A DNA stretch of 64,000 nt from Sphingobium baderi (GTDB lineage: Bacteria; Pseudomonadota; Alphaproteobacteria; Sphingomonadales; Sphingomonadaceae). Shown here piece by piece: positions 52,452 to 61,638 of the stretch. Each line of letters starts with the position of its first letter. Position 1 is the first letter of the stretch. The position numbers and the translations under genes were made by a program. The notes below the pieces were generated by a model that did no database searches, was not told the origin of the DNA, and worked only from the letters and a program-made list of their open reading frames with translations. The stretch spans positions 3,676,501-3,740,500 of the forward strand of contig NZ_CP013264.1 of NCBI RefSeq assembly GCF_001456115.1. Direction: 5' to 3'.

Positions 52452-54074
52452 TCAGCGCGCTGCGATACCCAGGGCGACGGCTTCGGCGACCTTGATCCCG
52501 TCGATCGCGGCGGAAAGGATGCCGCCCGCATAACCCGCGCCCTCGCCCGCCGGATAGAGGCCCGCGACATTCAGACTCTGGAAATCCTTGCCGCGCGTGA
52601 TGCGGATGGGGGAGGATGTGCGGGTTTCAACGCCGGTCATGATGGCGTCCGGATGATCGTAATTCGCGATCTGGCGGCCGAAGGCAGGCAGCGCTTCGCG
52701 GAACGCCTCCAGCACGAAATCGGGCAGAAATGAAGACAGGTCGGTCAGTGTCACGCCCGGCTTGTAGGACGGGATGACTTCGCCGAGCTGCGTGGATGCG
52801 CGGCCCGCGAGGAAATCGCCAACCGTCTGCCCCGGCGCGTTGTAGGAGGAGCCGCCCGCAACATAGGCCAGCGATTCAAGGCGGCGTTGCAGGTCGATGC
52901 CCGCCAACGGGCCTTCGGGATAGTCGCGTTGCGGGTCGATGCCGACGACGAGGCCGGAATTGGCGTTGAATTCGGCGCGGCTATATTGGCTCATGCCGTT
53001 TGTGACGACGCGGCCTTCCTCCGACGTGGCGGCGACCACACGGCCGCCGGGGCACATGCAGAAGCTGTAGACCGTGCGGTCATTGGCGCAGTGATGGGCA
53101 AGGCTGTAGGCCGCCGCGCCCAGCGCGGGATGCCCCGCGCACTGGCCGAAACGGGCGCGGTCGATCCAGCTTTGAGGGTGCTCGATGCGGACGCCGATGG
53201 AAAAGGGCTTGGGTTCGATATGCACGCCGCGTCGATGCAGCATCTCGAAAGTCGGGCGCGCGCTGTGACCGACCGCCATGACGACATGATCCGCTTCGAT
53301 GAAGCTCCCACCGTGGAGATGCAGGCCGCGCAGGCGCTGCGTGCCGTCGCCCTGCCGTTCCAGTTCGATGTCTTCGACGCGGTGCTGCCAGCGATATTCG
53401 CCGCCCAGCGCCTCGATCTGGCGACGCATCGCCTCCACCATGGTGACGAGGCGGAAGGTGCCGATATGAGGATGGGCTTCGGTGAGAATGTCGTCCGGCG
53501 CGCCCGCCTCGACAAATTCCTCCAGCACCTTGCGGCCCAGAAAGCGCGGGTCTTTCACCCGGCAATAGAGCTTGCCGTCGGAAAAGGTGCCCGCCCCGCC
53601 CTCGCCGAACTGGACATTGCTGTCGGGATTGAGTTCGCCGCGCCGCCACAGGCCCCACGTGTCCTTGGTGCGTTCGCGCACCACCTTGCCCCGGTCGAGG
53701 ATGATCGGGCGGAACCCCATCTGCGCGAGGATCAGGCCCGCAAACAGGCCGCACGGCCCCGCGCCGATGACGACGGGGCGCTTGCCGGACCAGCCTTCGA
53801 CCGCTTTGGTCACGAACTTATAGTCCGTGTCGGGGCGTGGGCGAACGTCATGATCCTTGTCGAAGCGCGCCAGCACTGCCGCTTCGTCGGTCAGTTCCAC
53901 GTCGACGGTGTAGACGAGCTGAATCGCATTCTTGCGCCGGGCGTCATTGCTGCGGCGAACGACGACGTGGTTCAGCAATTCGTGCGCCGCGATCCCGAGG
54001 CGCTCGCAAATGGCGGCGGGCATCGCCTCGGCCGGGTGGTCGAGGGGCAGCTTCAGTCCCGAAAGGCGCAACAT
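52452..54074 (-). CDS. FAD-dependent oxidoreductase (COG2509 type)
   Basis: The 540-residue protein has an N-terminal domain with RRSNDARRKNAIQLVYTVDV, then the FAD fold (PVVIGAGPCGLFAGLILAQM), RGELNPDSNVQFGEGGAGTF and GKLYCRVKD. C-terminal FAD contacts lie in GLYPAGEGAGYAGGILSAAI. This is the pattern of uncharacterised FAD dehydrogenases (COG2509), with unknown substrate. AGGGGG lies before the ATG. Its stop is 12 bases from the convergent coiled-coil gene. Confidence 0.88.
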   Translation of the reverse strand: MLRLSGLKLPLDHPAEAMPAAICERLGIAAHELLNHVVVRRSNDARRKNAIQLVYTVDVELTDEAAVLARFDKDHDVRPRPDTDYKFVTKAVEGWSGKRPVVIGAGPCGLFAGLILAQMGFRPIILDRGKVVRERTKDTWGLWRRGELNPDSNVQFGEGGAGTFSDGKLYCRVKDPRFLGRKVLEEFVEAGAPDDILTEAHPHIGTFRLVTMVEAMRRQIEALGGEYRWQHRVEDIELERQGDGTQRLRGLHLHGGSFIEADHVVMAVGHSARPTFEMLHRRGVHIEPKPFSIGVRIEHPQSWIDRARFGQCAGHPALGAAAYSLAHHCANDRTVYSFCMCPGGRVVAATSEEGRVVTNGMSQYSRAEFNANSGLVVGIDPQRDYPEGPLAGIDLQRRLESLAYVAGGSSYNAPGQTVGDFLAGRASTQLGEVIPSYKPGVTLTDLSSFLPDFVLEAFREALPAFGRQIANYDHPDAIMTGVETRTSSPIRITRGKDFQSLNVAGLYPAGEGAGYAGGILSAAIDGIKVAEAVALGIAAR

Positions 54075-54129
54075 GAGGATGCCCCCTAATGGATGCGGGC
54101 GGGAAAGGGAACCGCTGCCCCTTCATGCA

Positions 54130-56133
54130 TCAGAAGCGGGCGCGGATGCCGCCATAGAAAGCGCGCCTTTCCAGCGGATAGAAACTCGCCTGCCCCATAT
54201 ATTGGACCACGGCGCTGATGTCGCCGATGGCGCGCTTTTGCGTCAGGTTGCGGGCGTCGAGGAAAAAGGTCACGCCGTCCCTCACCTGCGCCTGCGCGCT
54301 GAGGTTCAGCATGGCATAGCCGTCAACTTTCTTCGTGTTGGCATAGTCGACCCATGCGCCCTGCGGCGCCCATTCGACCGAAGGGGAGATGCTGGCGCGA
54401 TCCGTGCCCAGCCGCAGTTCGGCGCGATAGAAATGGCGCGGCACCACCGGCAGGCGATTGTCGCCATAAATCGCATCGTGGCGGAAACGGAAGTCGCTAT
54501 ATTGATACATCTGCCGCAGCGTCGCCCATGGCGCCAGCGTCAGATCCAGCCCCGCTTCGATACCCTGGTGCCGCGTCCGGTCGGCGTTGAAGGTGGCGGC
54601 GGGATAGGTGCCCGCCAGCACATTATATTGCAGCATTTCGCCCTTCAGCGTGGCGCGGTAAAGGCTGACATCCCATGCCGCCATGCCGATGCGACCGCGC
54701 GTGCCGATCTCCGCCGTCCATGCCTTTTGCGCGCCCACAGGCGTGAAACCGGGCGCGCCGCCCACCGGCGTCTGGCTGAGTTCGCCAAAGCCGGGTAGTT
54801 CGACCGAGCGGCTGTAGTTCGCATAGACCTGCACCGTGCTCGCCGGCGCATAGAGAAGGCCGAACTTCGGGGCGAATGTGTCGAAATCCGCCTTGCCGCT
54901 GCGTTCGGGCAGGAAACGGTTGTCGATCTTGCGCGCGCCATGGGTGTAGAGGCCGCCCGCGATCAACCACAGGTCCGTGACAGGCGCGACGCGCAACTCG
55001 CCATAGCTGTTGATCGTCTGCGCCTTCTGGATCGCATAGGCGGTCGGCGCGGCGCGCTTGCCGGAGTTATTGACGAACTGCTTGGCGATGGTCCTGCCGA
55101 AGCGCGCCTGAGTGCCCAGCGTCATTTCCACCGGCATTCCAGCGAAGTCGCCTGCCCAGTCGAGGCTGGCGAAGACGCCGCGATCATCGCTGTTCTGGTC
55201 GATCACCTGATAGATGGGGTGATAGAGTTCCTTGGCGGTGTAGAAAACGCCGAACGCGATCTGGCCGCCGCCGATCTGGACGGTGGTGCGGTTCTGGAGC
55301 CGGATCGAATCGATATTGCGCGCCTGATCGCCGGTGGAATTGCCCTTGGCCGGATGGTCGAGCGCATCGCCCTCCGTCAATGCCCCGGACAATTTCTGGC
55401 GGATGCTCTGGACGCTGGCGTAGAAGCGGGTTTCGACCGTGTCGCTGAGCCGGAAGCCCACATTGCCGTTGAAGCGCAGCGCCTTGCGGCGACCATGGTC
55501 GCGGTCGCCATCGGAGCGGTCGGCGGTGATGGCGGCCCATGCGTCGGCGCGATCATCGGCATAGCCATAGGCCAGCTTGCCGCGCACCGTGTCGAAGGAG
55601 CCGCCGTCGATCCGCATGTCGATGCCGGGCGCGTTTCGTCCGGTCGGCGTGACCGCGTTGATCGCGCCGCCCAGCGTCGATCCACCCAGCCGCAGGGCGT
55701 TGGCTCCGCGATAGACCTCGATATGCTGGAAGACCTGCGGGTCGAGTTCCTGGAAATCGCCATTGTCGTCGGCGCTGTTGATCGGGATGCCGTCCTGCAA
55801 CAATGTCAGGCCGCGCATATGATAGCCACGAGACAGGCCAGAACCACGGATGGAGATGCGGACCTCCTGCCCGAAGCGCGGCTGGGTATAGACGCCGGGC
55901 GAGAAGCTCAGTGCATCGCGCAGGGAGACGGCGAGCTTGTCCTGATAGTCTTCGGCCGCGATGACATCCACGCCGCCAGGGGTGCGGGCAACCTTGGCCG
56001 CGGCTTCTTCTATGATCGGGCTGGCGGTGACGATGATGCGTTGATCAGCTTCATCGGCAAAAGCCGGAACGGCGGAAAGAGCGCAGGCAATCGCGCAGAG
56101 CGACGCGCCACGGGCGCGGAAATAATGGGTCAT
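54130..56133 (-). CDS. TonB-dependent receptor (COG4772, FecA-like)
   Basis: The 667-residue outer-membrane protein has a signal peptide ending at VPAFADE, a plug (RIIVTASPIIEEAAAKVART, VSLRDALSFSPGVYTQPRFG, RISIRGSGLSRGYHMRGLTL, YRGANALRLGGSTLGGAIN) and a 22-strand-type barrel ending in GGIRARF with terminal Phe. The plug wording is that of the FecA/COG4772 group for ferric complexes. The next upstream gene is a DUF2946-like protein with His/Met clusters, so copper or another metal is a possible ligand. No iron box was seen upstream. Confidence 0.88.
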   Translation of the reverse strand: MTHYFRARGASLCAIACALSAVPAFADEADQRIIVTASPIIEEAAAKVARTPGGVDVIAAEDYQDKLAVSLRDALSFSPGVYTQPRFGQEVRISIRGSGLSRGYHMRGLTLLQDGIPINSADDNGDFQELDPQVFQHIEVYRGANALRLGGSTLGGAINAVTPTGRNAPGIDMRIDGGSFDTVRGKLAYGYADDRADAWAAITADRSDGDRDHGRRKALRFNGNVGFRLSDTVETRFYASVQSIRQKLSGALTEGDALDHPAKGNSTGDQARNIDSIRLQNRTTVQIGGGQIAFGVFYTAKELYHPIYQVIDQNSDDRGVFASLDWAGDFAGMPVEMTLGTQARFGRTIAKQFVNNSGKRAAPTAYAIQKAQTINSYGELRVAPVTDLWLIAGGLYTHGARKIDNRFLPERSGKADFDTFAPKFGLLYAPASTVQVYANYSRSVELPGFGELSQTPVGGAPGFTPVGAQKAWTAEIGTRGRIGMAAWDVSLYRATLKGEMLQYNVLAGTYPAATFNADRTRHQGIEAGLDLTLAPWATLRQMYQYSDFRFRHDAIYGDNRLPVVPRHFYRAELRLGTDRASISPSVEWAPQGAWVDYANTKKVDGYAMLNLSAQAQVRDGVTFFLDARNLTQKRAIGDISAVVQYMGQASFYPLERRAFYGGIRARF

Positions 56134-56209
56134 GGAAAGGGAAACCTTCTGAAAACATGAGCGTAAAGCGGCGCGTCAGGTCATGGCCTCACGCGCAGCG
56201 GCATGGATT

Positions 56210-56635
56210 TCAGAAGAGGGACGGCGGTCCTGAAGACGGCGGTGGCGGCGCGGCCAGCCGGGCGATGAAACCCGTTTTGAGCGCGAAGGCGATCGGCCCG
56301 AACGCCAGTTGCCACGCGGGCAGCGGAACGTCCGCCAGCGCAAGCGGCGGAACCGTTGGCGTGGCGTTGGCTCCAGCGAAGGCGCAATGCTGCTGCATCA
56401 TGCCGTCATCGGCGGGCTGGTGATGCTGCTGCTTCATCCGGCCCTGCGCCACGGAGTCGCGCTGCACCATGACCTTGACCGGGCCAGTGCCGGAACAGAG
56501 CGTCACGACGATGCCCTTTGCCGTCCGCACCGGCATGAAACCCGAAGGCGCGAGCAGCTGTATGGCAAGGACAAGCAATGCCAGCGCAGCCAACAGGCCC
56601 CGTGCATTATCCGATTGTCTGATTGCCCCCAACAT
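56210..56635 (-). CDS. DUF2946-like small protein with His/Met-rich segment
   Basis: The 141-residue product has a hydrophobic N-terminal segment (LLAALALLVLAIQLLAPSGF), a VVTLCSGTG motif usual in DUF2946, a metal-binding-looking stretch (MKQQHHQPADDGMMQQHCAF) and a Pro-rich end. DUF2946 genes often neighbour TonB receptors and copper genes. ATG 56635 has AGAGG 8 bases before it; TTG 56659 is the alternative. The gene is 76 bases upstream of the receptor on the same strand, so they probably form an operon. Confidence 0.7.
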   Translation of the reverse strand: MLGAIRQSDNARGLLAALALLVLAIQLLAPSGFMPVRTAKGIVVTLCSGTGPVKVMVQRDSVAQGRMKQQHHQPADDGMMQQHCAFAGANATPTVPPLALADVPLPAWQLAFGPIAFALKTGFIARLAAPPPPSSGPPSLF

Positions 56636-56708
56636 CGTCCGCGCCTCTAACGAAGACAAAGGCTGCTGTCATCAGGACAAAGTGCCCAAGGCGCACGACA
56701 TCCTAACC

Positions 56709-56724
56709 TTGACGTAAACGTAAA
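56709..56724. promoter_or_regulatory. LiuR-like operator (TTGACGTAAACGTAAA)
   Basis: The 16-base element is a near-perfect dyad (TTGACGT / ACGTAAA, two-base centre) and matches the operator described for MerR-family LiuR regulators, as I recall it. It lies 20 bases before the MerR gene start, so autoregulation is likely. Confidence 0.6.
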
Positions 56725-56743
56725 GTGATTATAGATAGCCGAT

Positions 56744-57154
56744 ATGGATCAACGAACCAGCATTGCCGGCATCGAATTACCGGATCAGGATGATCGGCAG
56801 ACCTATAGCATCACCGATCTGTCGGATGAATTCGGCGTCACCGCACGCGCGCTGCGCTTTTATGAGGATGAAGGGTTGATATCGCCCGAGCGGCAAGGAC
56901 TGTCCCGCATCTATTCGCGGCGAGACAGGGCGCGGCTGGCGTGGATTCTGCGCGGCAAGCGCGTGGGCTTCAGCCTGTCCGACATCCGCGAGATGATCGA
57001 TCTTTATGACGCCGATGAGGAACATGAAGCGCAGCGGCGCGTCACTATAGCCAAGTGCAAAGCGCGCATCGACCTGCTCACCCGGCAAAAGGACGATATC
57101 GACGCGGCCATTATGGAACTGTCGAACTTCATCGCCACGATCGCCAGAGACTGA
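56744..57154 (+). CDS. MerR family regulator, LiuR-like
   Basis: The 136-residue protein has an N-terminal MerR helix-turn-helix (YSITDLSDEFGVTARALRFY, EDEGLISPERQGLSRIYSRR) and a coiled-coil dimer helix (about 95-130). It lacks the Cys pairs of metal-sensing MerR proteins. The LiuR-like dyad just upstream and the acyl-CoA dehydrogenase gene 45 bases downstream fit a regulator of branched-chain or fatty acyl-CoA breakdown. Confidence 0.85.
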   Translation: MDQRTSIAGIELPDQDDRQTYSITDLSDEFGVTARALRFYEDEGLISPERQGLSRIYSRRDRARLAWILRGKRVGFSLSDIREMIDLYDADEEHEAQRRVTIAKCKARIDLLTRQKDDIDAAIMELSNFIATIARD

Positions 57155-57199
57155 TCCCCCACCCCTTTTGCAAACAGAACAAAATGTTCGGAGAAGATC

Positions 57200-59002
57200 A
57201 TGCCCAGCTATTCCGCGCCTGTTCGCGACACCCGTTTCGTCCTCGACCATGTCGTGGGGCTGGATCGCCATGCCAATCTGCCGGGTTTTGAGAATGTGAC
57301 CCCTGATCTGGTCGAAGCGATCCTGACTGAGGGCGGCAAGATAGCGGCCGAAGTGCTGTTTCCGCTGAACATGGTGGGCGACAAGGAGGGCTGCACCTGG
57401 CACCCGGATGGCAGCGTGACGACGCCGACCGGCTTCAAGGAAGGCTATGAGAAGTTCGTCGAGGGCGGCTGGACGACGCTGCACGCGCCTGCCGAGTTCG
57501 GGGGCCAGGGCATGCCCACGGTGCTGGCGACGGCGTTCAACGAATATGTGCTGTCGGCCAACCAGTCCTTCGAAATGTACCATGGGCTGACCACGGGCGC
57601 GATCGCGGCGTTGCTGGCGAAGGGCAGCGACGCGCTCAAGGCGACCTATGTGCCCAACATGGTGGCGGGCACATGGACCGGCACGATGAACCTGACCGAG
57701 CCGCAATGCGGCACCGACCTTGGCCTCATCAAGACCAAGGCCGTCCCCGCTGCCGACGGCAGCTATGCGATCACGGGCACCAAGATTTTCATTTCGGCGG
57801 GCGAGCATGACCTGTCGGAAAACATCATTCATCTTGTGCTGGCCAAGACGCCCGACGCGCCGGAAGGAACCAAGGGCATTTCCCTGTTCGTGGTGCCCAA
57901 GTTTCTGGTCAAGGATGACGGGGCGCTGGGGGATCGCAATGCAGTGTCCTGCGGCTCCATCGAGCACAAGATGGGCATTCACGGCAACGCCACCTGCGTC
58001 ATGAACTATGACGGCGCGACCGGATGGCTGGTGGGCGAGGAAAATAAGGGCCTGGCCGCCATGTTCATCATGATGAACGCCGCGCGTCTGGGCGTGGGTC
58101 TGCAAGGCCTTGGCCAGGGCGAAATCGCCTTCCAGAACGCGGTACATTATGCGCGGGAACGGCGGCAGGGCCGCGCCCTGACGGGACCGAAGGAGCCAGA
58201 GGAAAAAGCCGACACGCTGTTCGTCCATCCCGACGTGCGCCGGATGCTGATGGAAGCCAAGGCGCTGACGGAAGGGCTGCGCGCCCTGATCCTGTGGGGC
58301 GCCTTGCAGGTGGACCTGTCGCACCACGCCGCGACCGAGGAGGAGCGCCAGCTTGCAGACGATCTGATCGGGCTGCTGACGCCGGTCATCAAGGGATACG
58401 GCACGGACAAGGGTTTCGACGTGACCGTTGCCTGCCAGCAGGTGTTCGGCGGCCATGGCTACATCTGGGAAAACGGGGTCGAGCAATATGTGCGCGACGC
58501 CCGGATCGCCCAGATCTACGAAGGCACGAACGGCATTCAGGCGATGGACCTTGTAGGTCGCAAGCTGCCGATGAACGGCGGGCGAGCCATGCAAGCTTTC
58601 CTGAAGATCGTGACGGGCGAAATCGCCGAGGCCAAGGGCGTGGAGAAGTTGGTGAGCTTTGCCGAGGCGCTGGAAAAGGCGACCCAGCAATTGCAGGCCG
58701 CGACCATGTGGCTGATGCAGAACGCCATGAAAAACCCCGACAATGCCGGGGCAGCAGCGCATCACTACATGCATATCATGGGGATCGTGGCGACAGGGCT
58801 GATGTGGCTCCGCATGGCGAAGGCGGCGAACGGCCTGCTGGAAGCAGACGAAGGGGACGCGACGTTCCTGGAGGCCAAGCTTGTGACGGCGCGCTTCTTC
58901 GCCGAACGGATCATGCCGGATGCGGGCGCGCTGCGGCGCAAGATCGAAGGCGGCGCGGACAGCCTGATGGCGCTGGACCCGGAGATGTTCCTGACCGCCT
59001 GA
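57200..59002 (+). CDS. acyl-CoA dehydrogenase, DmdC-like long type
   Basis: The 600-residue flavoenzyme is longer than classical acyl-CoA dehydrogenases and has an N-terminal domain plus a C-terminal extension. Motifs are WTGTMNLTEPQCGTDLGLIK, KIFISAGEHDLSENIIHLVL, ENKGLAAMFIMMNAARLGVG, QVFGGHGYIWENGVEQYVRD and IAQIYEGTNGIQAMDLVGRK. This is the DmdC/FadE5-like group, which includes 3-methylmercaptopropionyl-CoA dehydrogenase and acyl-CoA dehydrogenases of long fatty acids. Substrate uncertain. GGAGAAGATC precedes the ATG; expression is probably under the MerR regulator. Confidence 0.92.
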   Translation: MPSYSAPVRDTRFVLDHVVGLDRHANLPGFENVTPDLVEAILTEGGKIAAEVLFPLNMVGDKEGCTWHPDGSVTTPTGFKEGYEKFVEGGWTTLHAPAEFGGQGMPTVLATAFNEYVLSANQSFEMYHGLTTGAIAALLAKGSDALKATYVPNMVAGTWTGTMNLTEPQCGTDLGLIKTKAVPAADGSYAITGTKIFISAGEHDLSENIIHLVLAKTPDAPEGTKGISLFVVPKFLVKDDGALGDRNAVSCGSIEHKMGIHGNATCVMNYDGATGWLVGEENKGLAAMFIMMNAARLGVGLQGLGQGEIAFQNAVHYARERRQGRALTGPKEPEEKADTLFVHPDVRRMLMEAKALTEGLRALILWGALQVDLSHHAATEEERQLADDLIGLLTPVIKGYGTDKGFDVTVACQQVFGGHGYIWENGVEQYVRDARIAQIYEGTNGIQAMDLVGRKLPMNGGRAMQAFLKIVTGEIAEAKGVEKLVSFAEALEKATQQLQAATMWLMQNAMKNPDNAGAAAHHYMHIMGIVATGLMWLRMAKAANGLLEADEGDATFLEAKLVTARFFAERIMPDAGALRRKIEGGADSLMALDPEMFLTA

Positions 59003-59116
59003 TCGCTTGGCCGGAGAAAAAAATTGCTGTCGGGCAATGGAAGGGCGCGGCCGGATGGCTGCGCCCTCCCTCTTTCCATTTGACTTCCCGGCATCCGGAC
59101 TCGATTGTCCGCAGCC

Positions 59117-59992
59117 ATGATGCAAGGGGGCGGACAATCGGGCGGAACATTCCTGCCCGTCGTCTTGTCGCTATTGCTGGTTCTGCTCGCCTATGCCGCC
59201 ATTCTGTTTTCCGGCGCCTTCGATCCCCGCCAGCGGCTCACGGTTTTCATGACCCGACATGGGCTGACATCGGTCAGCATCGCCTATGGCGACCGGGATG
59301 AAATACCGCGAACGCTGACCATCCATTCCGATCCAGCCAAAATCTATCCTTATTACAGCCTGTCAAAACCCATCACCGCGGCGATGGTCATGGAACTGGC
59401 GAACCGGCATGTCCTGTCCCTGGACGAAGCAGTTGCGGGGACGTCGCCTCGCAACCTGATGCATCATGCGGGCGGGTGGGATCGGGCCATGGCTGGCGAC
59501 CCTGTAACCCAGCGCCAGACCAACAATCGCTGCGTCGATATTCCTCCGCCGCCCAAACAGTTCGAACCGGGCACGCGGCAGGCCTATTCCAATATCGGCT
59601 ATTGCATATTGGGCGCTCTGGTCGAACGCAGATCGGGCCTGCCCTTTGAAGACGCCGCGCGCAGGTTGATCCCGGCGACGCGCAACATGCGCTATGACGG
59701 CTGGCTGGGACCGGCGGGCGGATGGTCCGGCACGGCGATGACCTATTGGCATTTCGCTGCCCAGCCGACGAACCCACGCATCATGGAAAGGCCGCTGTAT
59801 GCCGGGGCGTCCTATTACGGATTGGGATGGAAAGTGTCGCGGGGCGGCTTGTCCCATTTCGGATTGTTCAAGGACAATTATGCCATCGTGCTGAAGCGCG
59901 GCCGACACGTTGTCGTTGCCTTGTTCGACGGCAATCCGGGTGACGGGCAAAAAGCGTTGGAAGAAGCCCGTCCCATGCTCCTGTCGCTTTAG
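59117..59992 (+). CDS. serine hydrolase, beta-lactamase/PBP4b-like
   Basis: The 291-residue protein has an N-terminal anchor (LPVVLSLLLVLLAYAAILF) and then the class C beta-lactamase fold: S81-x-x-K84 in YYSLSKPITAAMVMELA, Y-S-N in RQAYSNIGYCILG, and a beta region near the end (GLGWKVSRGGLSHFG) where the HxG-like triad partner would be. It probably acts as an esterase or peptidase in the periplasm, not as a resistance enzyme; length is short for AmpC. ATG 59117 has no clear ribosome binding site; TTG 59105 is the alternative. Confidence 0.8.
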   Translation: MMQGGGQSGGTFLPVVLSLLLVLLAYAAILFSGAFDPRQRLTVFMTRHGLTSVSIAYGDRDEIPRTLTIHSDPAKIYPYYSLSKPITAAMVMELANRHVLSLDEAVAGTSPRNLMHHAGGWDRAMAGDPVTQRQTNNRCVDIPPPPKQFEPGTRQAYSNIGYCILGALVERRSGLPFEDAARRLIPATRNMRYDGWLGPAGGWSGTAMTYWHFAAQPTNPRIMERPLYAGASYYGLGWKVSRGGLSHFGLFKDNYAIVLKRGRHVVVALFDGNPGDGQKALEEARPMLLSL

Positions 59993-60022
59993 AGTCCGCC
60001 CTGTCTCGACCGGACGGACTCT
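59991..60022. repeat. hairpin between convergent genes
   Basis: AGAGTCCG and CGGACTCT form a perfect 8-bp stem, starting at the stop of the serine hydrolase and ending 19 bases before the convergent DUF2189 gene. No T run follows on either strand, so it is only a possible two-way terminator. Confidence 0.45.
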
Positions 60023-60040
60023 GGAGAGCGACCCATGCCC

Positions 60041-60841
60041 CTAACGCACTACGGCCCGCGTATAGAGGTGCCATGTCGCATAGCCGAGCACGGGCAGCAC
60101 CACAGCCAATCCCACTAGCGCCGGAAGTGCGCCCAGCACCAACAGCGCAACGACGATGAGGCCCCAGATCGTCATCGTCACGGGATTGCGCCGGGCGACG
60201 CGAACAGACGTGCGGAGCGCCACGCCCCAGCTGACCGGCTTGTCGATCACCATGGGAAAAGACACGGCGCTGACCGCAAGTGTGGCGATGGCAAAGCAAA
60301 GGCCTGCCAGATTACCGAAGACAATCATGCTCCAGCCTTCCGGGGTCGTGAAAACCGAATGCAGGAATGCGCCGACAGAGCTGACTGCGTCCGGCCCAAG
60401 ACGCCCCATAGTTCCTTGATAGATGAACCAGGCCGCCGCGATCCATGCCATGAACAGCGCCGCCGTGACGCTCGCAAGGTCGAACAATGCGGGTGCGGAC
60501 GGACCACGCACGACATCCAGGAAATGCCGCCACCGCGTATCAAGCCCTGCCTCGCGCCGCCGCGCCAACTCATAAAAGCCGCTGGCGAAAAGCGGACCCA
60601 GCATGACCGATCCGGCCACCAGTGGGAAAATGAAGGGCAGCATGGACAGCCGGCTGACCGAGAAAATCGCCAGCAGAACCACGATGGGATAGATGAAGCC
60701 GACAAAGACCAGATCGCCGCGCTTTGCCTGAAAATCCTCCCAGCCCTGTTTGAGCGCAATGCGAATGTCGCCCAGATCGAGGGCCCGGATTTCATAATTT
60801 TCCTGGGCGGATGCCAGTGGAGTTGGATGCACTATTGCCAT
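60041..60841 (-). CDS. DUF2189 membrane protein
   Basis: The 266-residue protein has about six membrane segments. The family-defining start is YEIRALDLGDIRIALKQGWE, then DFQAKRGDLVFVGFIYPIVV, and FASGFYELARRREAGLD after the second span. PVSWGVALRTSVRVARRNP precedes the last spans. Function unknown. GGGAG precedes the ATG. Confidence 0.85.
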   Translation of the reverse strand: MAIVHPTPLASAQENYEIRALDLGDIRIALKQGWEDFQAKRGDLVFVGFIYPIVVLLAIFSVSRLSMLPFIFPLVAGSVMLGPLFASGFYELARRREAGLDTRWRHFLDVVRGPSAPALFDLASVTAALFMAWIAAAWFIYQGTMGRLGPDAVSSVGAFLHSVFTTPEGWSMIVFGNLAGLCFAIATLAVSAVSFPMVIDKPVSWGVALRTSVRVARRNPVTMTIWGLIVVALLVLGALPALVGLAVVLPVLGYATWHLYTRAVVR

Positions 60842-61026
60842 GGTCGCTCTCCCGAAGGGGTGACCATGCAGGGCGTTGATTCATTTGTCCTTAGTCGGGA
60901 CGCGCTGGGCCATTCATCCAGTTTCGTCTTCGGCAAGCGCCATCTCGGCATGAGGACCGCCTCATGGCCAATGACCGGCATGATACACCCTTGCGGGGGG
61001 AAGGGGCAAGGGTTGGAGGCGCGACC

Positions 61027-61524
61027 CTATCCGGCGGCAAAGCCTGGATGATAGGCCACCGTCCCGGACGGCGCGGAGCCATCAAAACTGAGGCGCTGAA
61101 AATATTCGGCGGGTACATCGGGATAGTGTAGCGCGGGATCGCTTTCGAAACCGAGACGGCCATAATAAGCAGGATCGCCCAGGACCACGCATCCCTGCGC
61201 CCGATATTTTTGCAATTGCTCCAGCCCAGCGGCAATCAGCTTTTGGCCGATGCCGCGCTGCTGCCGGTCGGGACGGACGGCGACAGGGCCCAGCCCGAAC
61301 CATCGCCCGGCGACACCGTCGATACTGACTGGCGAGAAGGCGACATGGCCCACGATCGCACCATCCTCTTCAGCTACGAGCGAGCATGTAAGGGCGCCGG
61401 CGTCGCGCAGCGCTTCGACGATGGCGGCTTCCGTGCCGCTGCTGTGGAGAGCGCCGGCAAACGACGCCGTCACGAGATGGCGAATGGCCATTTCATCGGA
61501 GGGGCGCTCAGATCGTATTTCCAT
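61027..61524 (-). CDS. GNAT family N-acetyltransferase
   Basis: The 165-residue protein has the GNAT fold with GPVAVRPDRQQRGIGQKLIA as the acetyl-CoA-binding motif A, EIRSERPSDEMAIRHLV at the start, and CVVLGDPAYYGRLGFESDPA, as in YhbS-like acetyltransferases. Substrate unknown. The 185 bases between it and the DUF2189 gene hold no convincing gene. Confidence 0.88.
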   Translation of the reverse strand: MEIRSERPSDEMAIRHLVTASFAGALHSSGTEAAIVEALRDAGALTCSLVAEEDGAIVGHVAFSPVSIDGVAGRWFGLGPVAVRPDRQQRGIGQKLIAAGLEQLQKYRAQGCVVLGDPAYYGRLGFESDPALHYPDVPAEYFQRLSFDGSAPSGTVAYHPGFAAG

Positions 61525-61583
61525 GCTTACCGTCTAGCCCACCAAAGAGACGACGCCAACACACTCTGACGGCGCGCATAAGG

Positions 61584-61614
61584 AAAGGGGGCGAGCTGCA
61601 GGCCCGCCCCCTTT
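61584..61614 (-). terminator. terminator of the sdh operon
   Basis: AAAGGGGGCG pairs with CGCCCCCTTT across an 11-base loop. On the minus strand it lies 25 bases after the sdhA stop and ends in TTTCC. The symmetric ends would let it act on both strands. Confidence 0.7.
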
Positions 61615-61638
61615 GCGTTCTTCAGCCTTTGCAGGCGA

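Noticed and set aside
59117..59992. Beta-lactamase resistance gene
   Set aside because: It has S-x-x-K and Y-S-N, but is short, membrane-anchored and without a clear K-T-G; a general serine hydrolase is the safer call.
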